A program made the translations under genes and the position numbers. Below are positions 14,844 through 20,107 of a stretch of DNA of 20,107 nt, one piece after another (position 1 is the stretch's first letter; each line of letters opens with the position of its first letter). Below the pieces are notes generated by a model. It was not told the origin of the DNA, did no database searches, and was given only the letters and a program-made list of their open reading frames with translations. The stretch is from positions 1-20,107 of the forward strand of contig MHER01000077.1 of the NCBI GenBank assembly GCA_001805205.1, read 5' to 3'. Source of the stretch: Nitrospirae bacterium RIFCSPLOW2_12_42_9 (GTDB taxonomy: Bacteria > Nitrospirota > 9FT-COMBO-42-15 > HDB-SIOI813).

Positions 14844-16577
14844 TCAGGGTTCTAAACCAACAAGCTCAAACCTGTTAACATCTACAAGTCCCCTGTCAGT
14901 GATTTTCAGCTCAGGGATTACCGGCAGCGCAAGAAATGATAATTTGATAAAAGGTGATAGAATTCTTACCCCGAGTCCTCTTGCTGCTTGAAGAAGTCTT
15001 TCTTCTTCGAATACGAGTTCTTCCAGGGATTTGTCTGATAACAGACCGGCTATTGGTAGTGAAAGACTTCCTAATATCTCTCCACCAGAGACTACCACAT
15101 GTCCACCACCAAGTTCCATAATCTTCTGAGCAGCAATGAATATATCCCTGTCATTTGTCCCTATGACAATAATATTATGTGAGTCATGTGCGACAGATGA
15201 TCCGATCGCACCATGTTTCATGCCGAATCCTCGTACAAACCCCAAACCAATATTACCAGTAGCATGATGGCGCTCAATAACTGCTATCTTCAATAGATCC
15301 TTTTCCGGATTTGTTTTAACCTCTCCATCTCTTTCCTTAGAGACCTCTTCAACAATATGCTTTGTGTATATCTGTCCTGGGATAAGTTCTATTACTCTGA
15401 TTCTGTTACCGGAAACCTTAATCTTCAGCCTGTCTATATTAAACTCTTTTACTCTGACTGTTTCCCTTGTTTTCTCTTCCAGCATATATGGAAAATCCAC
15501 CATTAACCTTTCCCCTTTTACAACTACTTTACCATCCTTTATTACAGTGTGAACTTTGAACTCTTTAAGATTATTTACAGCAACAATATCAGCCTTATAA
15601 CCCGGAGCTAAAGCACCTAACCCCTTAAGCATAAAGGCCCTGGCAGGATTAATTGTAACCATACTTAATGCCATAATCGGGTCCAAACCTAACTGAATCC
15701 CTTTTCGAAGCAGATGATCCATGTGACCTTCTTTTAATAAGTCTCCAGGGTGTCTGTCGTCTGATACTAACATACACCTACTGTAAGTAGCAGGAGAAAC
15801 AATTGGATATAATTCCTCCAGATTCCTTGCTGCGGATCCCTCCCGTATCATTACATACATGCCGAGCCTCAGTTTCTCAAGGGCCTCATTTCTTGTAGTA
15901 GATTCATGGTCACTACCTATACCAAGACCTATATAGGTATTTAAGTCTTTACCTGTTAAAGACGGGGCATGGCCGTCTATTGGATGTCCCATTTTTCTTG
16001 CTATAAGAATCTTCTCAAGCACATCAGTGTTCCCATCCAGTACATCCGGGACATTCATCACTTCTGCCAGCCCTATCACCCTGTCCCAATGAAGTATTTC
16101 TTCTATATCCTTTGAGAAGATAGCAGCGCCTGATGTTTCCAATCCGGTAGAAGGGACACAGGAAGATGCTGTTACAAAGAGATTAAGAGGGATATTCTTA
16201 CTGGCTTCTAATATGTATTTTATACCTTCTTTTCCCATTACATTGGCTATCTCATGTGGATCGCAAATTATTGTAGTTGTCCCATGCGGTATGACAGCCT
16301 TCGCATACTCATGAGGAGCTAACATAGAGCTCTCTATATGAACATGTGCATCTATCAGACCTGGAATAAGATAAAGGCCTTCTACATTGTAGATATCGAG
16401 GCCATCAATATAATTATCTCCAATACCTGCTATCATATTATTACAGATGGCTACATTGGCCTGATATATCTCTCCTGAAAAGATATTAACAATCTTGCCA
16501 CCCCATAATAAAAGGTCAGGAGGGGTCATACCCCTTGACACATTTATCTGATATCTCAGTGTATCAAGATTTTCCAT
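14844..16577 (-). CDS. ade: Adenine deaminase
   Basis: The enzyme converts adenine to hypoxanthine and ammonia in purine salvage. The 577-residue protein matches the Ade/YerA amidohydrolase family over its length. It has the leading LLLWGGKIVNIFSGE and the metal-binding GLIDAHVHIESSM (His78, His80, Glu82), followed by HGTTTIICDPHEIANVMG. Further along are GHAPSLTGKDLN, GSDHESTT, MLVSDDRHPGDLL and NPARAFMLKGLGALAPGYKADIV. The C-terminal domain has IERHHATGNIGLGFVRGFG, SSVAHDSHNIIVIGTND and GGGHVVVSGGE. The ATG at 16577 directly follows the TAA of the peptidase gene, with a weak AGAAG ribosome site, so the two form an operon. Confidence 0.96.
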   Translation of the reverse strand: MENLDTLRYQINVSRGMTPPDLLLWGGKIVNIFSGEIYQANVAICNNMIAGIGDNYIDGLDIYNVEGLYLIPGLIDAHVHIESSMLAPHEYAKAVIPHGTTTIICDPHEIANVMGKEGIKYILEASKNIPLNLFVTASSCVPSTGLETSGAAIFSKDIEEILHWDRVIGLAEVMNVPDVLDGNTDVLEKILIARKMGHPIDGHAPSLTGKDLNTYIGLGIGSDHESTTRNEALEKLRLGMYVMIREGSAARNLEELYPIVSPATYSRCMLVSDDRHPGDLLKEGHMDHLLRKGIQLGLDPIMALSMVTINPARAFMLKGLGALAPGYKADIVAVNNLKEFKVHTVIKDGKVVVKGERLMVDFPYMLEEKTRETVRVKEFNIDRLKIKVSGNRIRVIELIPGQIYTKHIVEEVSKERDGEVKTNPEKDLLKIAVIERHHATGNIGLGFVRGFGMKHGAIGSSVAHDSHNIIVIGTNDRDIFIAAQKIMELGGGHVVVSGGEILGSLSLPIAGLLSDKSLEELVFEEERLLQAARGLGVRILSPFIKLSFLALPVIPELKITDRGLVDVNRFELVGLEP

Positions 16578-17705
16578 TTATACTTCTAATATCCTGGGAT
16601 ATTTAGTGATGTTAATTGCCCGGTCTTCCTGGACAACAACGATATCTTCTAAACGAACCCCTCCTATTCCTTTGTAGTAGAGTCCTGGTTCTACTGTAAC
16701 AACATTTCCAGCGTGCAGTATATCTGACTTTTTATTAATCCTGGGTGGTTCATGCACATCCAACCCAACTCCATGTCCGGTACCATGAAAAAATCCCTGC
16801 ATCCTCCCATTTAACTCTCCGCTTTCATAACCCAATGTTTTAAAATGATCAAGGATTGCGTTATGCACATCCTTTCCATCAATTCCATCCCTGATCATAG
16901 AGATCGCAAGCTCCTGTGCTGAAGAGACGGCTGTATAAAGACCTTTTACTTCCCCGCTGGCTGTTCCTTTTACTATTGTACGTGTTATATCGGCATAATA
17001 TCGGGTACTAATAGAACGTGGAAAAAGGTCTATAATAATAGGAACATTTGCAATTACAGGGCCGCTGCCTTCTGTGTGTGGCGAAGATGAATCTTCACCA
17101 CAGGAAACAATAGTATGTTGGGCGATCAATCCATTCTCCAGCAAATGCTTTGTCATCAACATTCTGATATATTCTGAGGTAATTACCTTTTCACCGGAAT
17201 ATAGAATGCTATCCTTTATCTCTGCATCTTTAATAAATTCTATTGCACTGTTCATTGCATCTTCAGAATGACGTAATGAAGTAATTATTGCATCTATTTC
17301 TTTTTCATCTTTCTTTAATCTTTCTTCATAGAAGGGGTCTTTCTTAACCTCTATCTCATAACCCTTCTCCTGAAGGAGTATGGCATGTCTAATACCAAAA
17401 TATGAAGGGACTACCAGAGACTTTATCCCCCTTTCCTGAAAAAATTCATGTAATATATCCGCAGTATTTGGGTTATCTATACCACGCCCTTTGGCAGCTT
17501 CTTCATAGATTGTATAGGAAAGCACAGTATCGATCTTTGCCTGATCTTTTGCCCTGTCGATCTCAAGATCGCTCATTATCATTATTTTTTCATCGACTGT
17601 CTGAATAAAAATTAAGGGATCCGGTGCCAGAAACTTTGTAGCATAATAGAGATTTGAATCTATCTCGCTTGATGCAATGATTAAATTAGCTGCTTGTATT
17701 TTCAT
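16578..17705 (-). CDS. M24 metallopeptidase, Xaa-Pro aminopeptidase-like
   Basis: This 375-residue protein has an N-terminal creatinase/prolidase-like domain (about 1-125) and a pita-bread M24 domain (about 140-370). The five expected metal ligands are visible: Asp226 (IIIDLFPR), Asp239 (YYADITRT), His311 (HGTGHGVGLDVHE), Glu339 (VTVEPGLYY) and Glu353 (GVRLEDIVVV). It probably removes an N-terminal residue preceding proline from peptides, or acts as a dipeptidase; the two cannot be separated from motifs alone. The ATG at 17705 has no ribosome site, only an A-rich leader. It is divergent from the PilZ gene and abuts ade. Confidence 0.9.
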   Translation of the reverse strand: MKIQAANLIIASSEIDSNLYYATKFLAPDPLIFIQTVDEKIMIMSDLEIDRAKDQAKIDTVLSYTIYEEAAKGRGIDNPNTADILHEFFQERGIKSLVVPSYFGIRHAILLQEKGYEIEVKKDPFYEERLKKDEKEIDAIITSLRHSEDAMNSAIEFIKDAEIKDSILYSGEKVITSEYIRMLMTKHLLENGLIAQHTIVSCGEDSSSPHTEGSGPVIANVPIIIDLFPRSISTRYYADITRTIVKGTASGEVKGLYTAVSSAQELAISMIRDGIDGKDVHNAILDHFKTLGYESGELNGRMQGFFHGTGHGVGLDVHEPPRINKKSDILHAGNVVTVEPGLYYKGIGGVRLEDIVVVQEDRAINITKYPRILEV

Positions 17706-17780
17706 ATTTTTTATGTTAATACAATAACATCATAAAATCAAAAATAATTATTGGGGAATCCATTACCGAAATAAACAAAT

Positions 17781-18116
17781 ATGGATGAGAGAAGAAGACA
17801 CAAAAGAGAGTTAATCTCACCGCATCTTAAGATTGTTATGCCAGACAGTGAACAATCTTTTGGGGCATTTATAACTAATATAAGTGGTGGTGGGGTAGAG
17901 GTATATGCAGACCAGAGGCTTGAGCCTGGTCAGTATGTCCATTTGCATATTTCATTTGAGACCAATCCAAGAACAGGAAAGGATGAGGTTGTAGAAGGAA
18001 ATGTGAAATGGGTAAAGTTGTTCGGTTCGCGTTTTCTTATTGGCGTTGAATTTAAAGGCGTAAATCCCGGTGACCACCCTACTTTAACCGGGTTTTTAGA
18101 CTTTGTAGGTAAGTAG
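17781..18116 (+). CDS. Stand-alone PilZ-domain protein, probable c-di-GMP receptor
   Basis: This 111-residue protein consists almost entirely of a PilZ domain. The RxxxR motif is at R5-x3-R9 (ERRRHKRE), and the second motif is N33-I-S35-G-G-G38 followed by VEVY. A beta-barrel pattern follows (GQYVHLHISF, VEGNVKWVKLF, RFLIGVEFKGV). Both c-di-GMP-binding motifs look intact, so ligand binding is likely. The partner is unknown; type IV pilus ATPases, flagellar or exopolysaccharide machinery are usual targets, and pilB/pilT lie 7-9 kb away. No ribosome site precedes the ATG, which may mean a short or absent leader. A possible promoter for the next gene follows 26 bp after the stop. Confidence 0.9.
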   Translation: MDERRRHKRELISPHLKIVMPDSEQSFGAFITNISGGGVEVYADQRLEPGQYVHLHISFETNPRTGKDEVVEGNVKWVKLFGSRFLIGVEFKGVNPGDHPTLTGFLDFVGK

Positions 18117-18141
18117 TTCCCCCAGGAACCTCTATTTAAGT

Positions 18142-18171
18142 TTGTCATAAACAATTCCGAAAATTTATAAT
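18142..18171 (+). promoter_or_regulatory. Probable sigma-70 promoter for the exported unknown protein
   Basis: TTGTCA (18142-18147), an 18-nt spacer and a perfect TATAAT (18166-18171). The start would be near 18178, giving a leader of about 70 nt before the ATG at 18248. The rest of the 131-bp gap holds no recognisable gene. Confidence 0.6.
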
Positions 18172-18247
18172 GCAATAAAAATAATTTCTTTCAGAAAAGG
18201 AAGGTGATTAAGGGACAAACAATAATATTATATGGAGGAATAAGTTA

Positions 18248-18841
18248 ATGTTAAAAGTTTTTCATCTTAGACGGTTTTATCTTATCCCATTCTATCTTAT
18301 TATCTTAATTACCTTTTTTTCTATAAACACCTTTGCAGGTGAAGTAGAAAAGATTTCATGGAATACAATCCTTCCTGAGAATAGTAACATTTCTCAGCAG
18401 CAACAGAGGGTAGTGAACTCATTAGAGATAACCCTTTTAGAGCTCGAATCTGTTATTGACAGAAGTATTAAGGAAGGTAGTATTTCTTATGATGAAGATT
18501 TTAATGTAAATGGGAGTGTAGCAATTGTGTATGATTATTTTATGTACAGAATTTATGAGCTAATGAGGGTTGATAGAAAAATAAAAGAAGAGTTATATAT
18601 ACAAGAAAATACTATTAAAGAAGGTTATGCATCCATTGATGAAATAAGACAATACTATAACCTTAAAAATGATTATGAAAAGAAAATTACTCCTTTCTTT
18701 TCATCACTTGATAAGTTCAAAAGGATAGTATTGGTAAATGACATTCAGTCTGAAATAAAGAATTTAAAGAGTTCTATTGGTGAATTAAGATATGCGCTTA
18801 ATCTCTACTCTTCATACAGGGTAGCGGGTTTGACTCAGTAG
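18248..18841 (+). CDS. Exported helical protein of unknown function
   Basis: I do not recognise this 197-residue protein. The N-terminus has a basic start (LKVFHLRRF), a hydrophobic core (about 10-27) and a likely signal peptidase I site after TFA-30, so it should be periplasmic or secreted; no lipobox cysteine is present. The mature part is mostly helical by composition, rich in Glu, Lys, Ile, Leu and Ser. A Gln-rich patch (ISQQQQRV, about 48-55) and two heptad-like stretches (about 52-75 and 142-185) suggest a small coiled-coil bundle. There are no cysteines and no catalytic motif. GGAGG lies 9 nt before the ATG at 18248. Neighbours are a PilZ protein upstream and a convergent NlpC/P60 hydrolase; a link to cell envelope control is only a guess. 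Confidence 0.8.
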   Translation: MLKVFHLRRFYLIPFYLIILITFFSINTFAGEVEKISWNTILPENSNISQQQQRVVNSLEITLLELESVIDRSIKEGSISYDEDFNVNGSVAIVYDYFMYRIYELMRVDRKIKEELYIQENTIKEGYASIDEIRQYYNLKNDYEKKITPFFSSLDKFKRIVLVNDIQSEIKNLKSSIGELRYALNLYSSYRVAGLTQ

Positions 18842-18863
18842 TAATAGTTAGATAGGAAGTAAT

Positions 18864-18902
18864 AAAAAAGGCCGCTCCCGAAGCCGGGATGTGGCCTTTT
18901 TT
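18864..18902. terminator. Strong bidirectional Rho-independent terminator
   Basis: Arms AAAAAAGGCC (18864-18873) and GGCCTTTTTT (18893-18902) are perfectly complementary, with an inner CCCG/CGGG stem and AAGC loop. It sits between the convergent exported-protein and NlpC/P60 genes and ends in a T run in both directions, so it can serve both. Confidence 0.93.
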
Positions 18903-18905
18903 ATT

Positions 18906-19955
18906 TTAGTTAGGAGTAATTGAAGTAATGCCTTCTTGTGATATCTTTGTTGGATTGTCTGGTAGACGGATAGCCCCGATATATCTTCTTACATAATAAG
19001 GCTCATTGATGCTTGTAATTGTTACCTTTTTATCCCTTGATGATGCATGAATCATCTTACCCTCACCGATATATATACCTACATGTGATGGGAATCTGGC
19101 ATATGTTCTGAAAAAGATTAAATCTCCGATACGAAGATCATCTTTTTTGGATACCTTAACTCCAGCCTTAAACTGCTCTCTTGCTGTGCGCGGCAGGTCA
19201 ATACTAAAATATTTGTATACCCTCTGAACAAAGGCAGAACAATCTATACCTTTTAAGCTACTACCACCGAATCTATAAGGAACACCAAGATAATCCATGG
19301 CTGTGTCTATTACCGATAACCAGTTATCCTCTTTCTCTGTGTCTGAACCAGAACCCTCATTTTTAATTAATAATGTGGCTGTATGATTGACATAGTCTCC
19401 ACTAAAGTCAGATAAGGTATTAACTTCATTACTCTCTGATCCATCAATGGGTACCATAGTTGTTACCACTTCCTCAGATTTTCCTATAGAATCAGGCGAG
19501 TCTATGCTGGGATCTATTGACGGAGCCGGTACATATAGTACTTCCCCAATCTTTATGGAATTACGAGATAATTTATTAATCTCTTTTAGTTCTTTTACTG
19601 ATAATCCATATTTTAAAGAAATTCTATAAAGATTTTCTCCTCTTTCTACAGTATGAGTGGTGAGATTTTCCTCTGATTGGTTAATATCGTTTGATTTCTT
19701 TGCAACTGATTTTGCTATCTTTTTCTTATTTGATATTTTAGTTGGAATAATAAATACGTTTCCTGGATGAATTTTTGAACTATTAAGATTATTTACTTTC
19801 TTAATGTCTTTAATAGAAACATGATATTTTTGGGCAATCCCGTGTAGTGTATCTCCTTTTTTGACCTTATATGCCTGGTTGGCACTGACATTAGTTGATT
19901 GTAGAAGCATGAAGATCATGAAGGGAATTATGAGTAATATTTTAATCACAGGCAA
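18906..19955 (-). CDS. Exported LysM-LysM-NlpC/P60 peptidoglycan hydrolase
   Basis: This 349-residue protein has a signal peptide (1-25, cleavage after VSA) and two LysM peptidoglycan-binding repeats (about 28-72, YKVKKGDTLHGIAQKYHVSI; about 101-144, HTVERGENLYRISLKYGLSV). A Ser/Asp-rich linker (about 145-210) leads to an NlpC/P60 domain (about 213-335). The catalytic residues Cys239 (GIDCSAF), His291 (PSHVGIYIG) and His303 (MIHASS) are present. It should cleave the peptide stem of peptidoglycan, as gamma-D-Glu-diaminopimelate endopeptidases do, during growth or division. The start is TTG at 19955 with AAGGAGG 6 nt upstream; the GTG two codons later is less well spaced. It is preceded by a leader of about 80 nt holding an inverted repeat. 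Confidence 0.93.
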   Translation of the reverse strand: MPVIKILLIIPFMIFMLLQSTNVSANQAYKVKKGDTLHGIAQKYHVSIKDIKKVNNLNSSKIHPGNVFIIPTKISNKKKIAKSVAKKSNDINQSEENLTTHTVERGENLYRISLKYGLSVKELKEINKLSRNSIKIGEVLYVPAPSIDPSIDSPDSIGKSEEVVTTMVPIDGSESNEVNTLSDFSGDYVNHTATLLIKNEGSGSDTEKEDNWLSVIDTAMDYLGVPYRFGGSSLKGIDCSAFVQRVYKYFSIDLPRTAREQFKAGVKVSKKDDLRIGDLIFFRTYARFPSHVGIYIGEGKMIHASSRDKKVTITSINEPYYVRRYIGAIRLPDNPTKISQEGITSITPN

Positions 19956-19975
19956 TAAAATCCTCCTTTTTTCTC

Positions 19976-20020
19976 ATAAACTTAGCTGCGTTAAAGCCGA
20001 TTTATTGCTCAGAAGTTTAT
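19976..20020 (-). other. Inverted repeat in the NlpC/P60 mRNA leader
   Basis: ATAAACTT (19976-19983) and AAGTTTAT (20013-20020) are perfect 8-bp arms separated by 29 nt, lying just upstream of the AAGGAGG ribosome site of the hydrolase gene. The RNA could form a closed stem around a small internal domain. It does not match the riboswitch consensus sequences I know for cell-wall hydrolase genes, such as the ydaO c-di-AMP class. Function is unknown. Confidence 0.4.
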
Positions 20021-20043
20021 TACCTAACAGAGATGATATAAAT

Positions 20044-20073
20044 ATTATATTCGGCTTAGTTGTACTATGTCTT
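20044..20073 (-). promoter_or_regulatory. Probable sigma-70 promoter for the NlpC/P60 gene
   Basis: On the minus strand, AAGACA (20073-20068), an 18-nt spacer and a perfect TATAAT (20049-20044). The start point would be near 20037. The remaining bases to the right edge show no gene that I can support. Confidence 0.55.
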
Positions 20074-20107
20074 TATGTTTTATGTGGTTAGTTATAAGAG
20101 ACAGGGC

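Noticed and set aside
18204..18248. A 14-codon GTG leader ORF whose TAA overlaps the ATG of the exported protein (TAATG)
   Set aside because: The only ribosome site is too close to the GTG (about 2 nt), and the peptide has no recognisable features; likely chance.

Overview
The window reads as a chromosomal, mostly housekeeping segment of a Gram-negative bacterium with AT-leaning DNA. It combines type IV pilus motor genes, a sigma-54 type response regulator, SpoVG, a membrane pyrophosphatase and the neighbourhood ispE / spoVG / tRNA-Gln / prs / rplY / pth. That mix is familiar from Nitrospirota and the former Deltaproteobacteria. The exact lineage cannot be fixed from this sequence alone, and no phage, IS, CRISPR or plasmid signature is visible.

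Layout: from a divergent promoter region near 13750-13815, a long minus-strand block runs leftwards. Its order is a YhaM-like HD nuclease, pgsA, aroE, pilB, pilT, pilC, pilS, pilR, ispE, spoVG and tRNA-Gln, then a terminator-like hairpin, then prs, rplY, pth and the start of hppA, which is cut by the left edge. Gaps inside the block are short, and several genes abut or overlap (TAATG, ATGA, CTGA). The block mixes RNA turnover, phospholipid synthesis, shikimate and isoprenoid synthesis, the pilus extension/retraction motors and their two-component regulator, and translation/PRPP supply. To the right, fbp is transcribed from the same divergent region on the plus strand and converges on a minus-strand pair (adenine deaminase and an M24 Xaa-Pro peptidase-like enzyme). 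Next come a small PilZ protein and an exported protein of unknown function on the plus strand. These converge, through a strong bidirectional terminator, on a minus-strand exported LysM-NlpC/P60 cell-wall hydrolase.

Main observations: pth has no ATG/GTG/TTG that would keep its catalytic core and appears to start at CTG in a CTGA overlap with rplY. A dispersed-repeat-like palindrome lies in frame inside an enlarged ispE, and another palindrome separates pgsA from aroE. The yhaM/fbp promoters are a near-symmetric back-to-back pair whose -35 boxes are only 7 bp apart, and the fbp transcript is probably leaderless. The hairpin between tRNA-Gln and prs has a possible competing pairing partner. One exported 197-residue protein is unrecognised. 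I see no convincing wholly new multi-gene system. No stretch longer than 300 bases lacks a gene.
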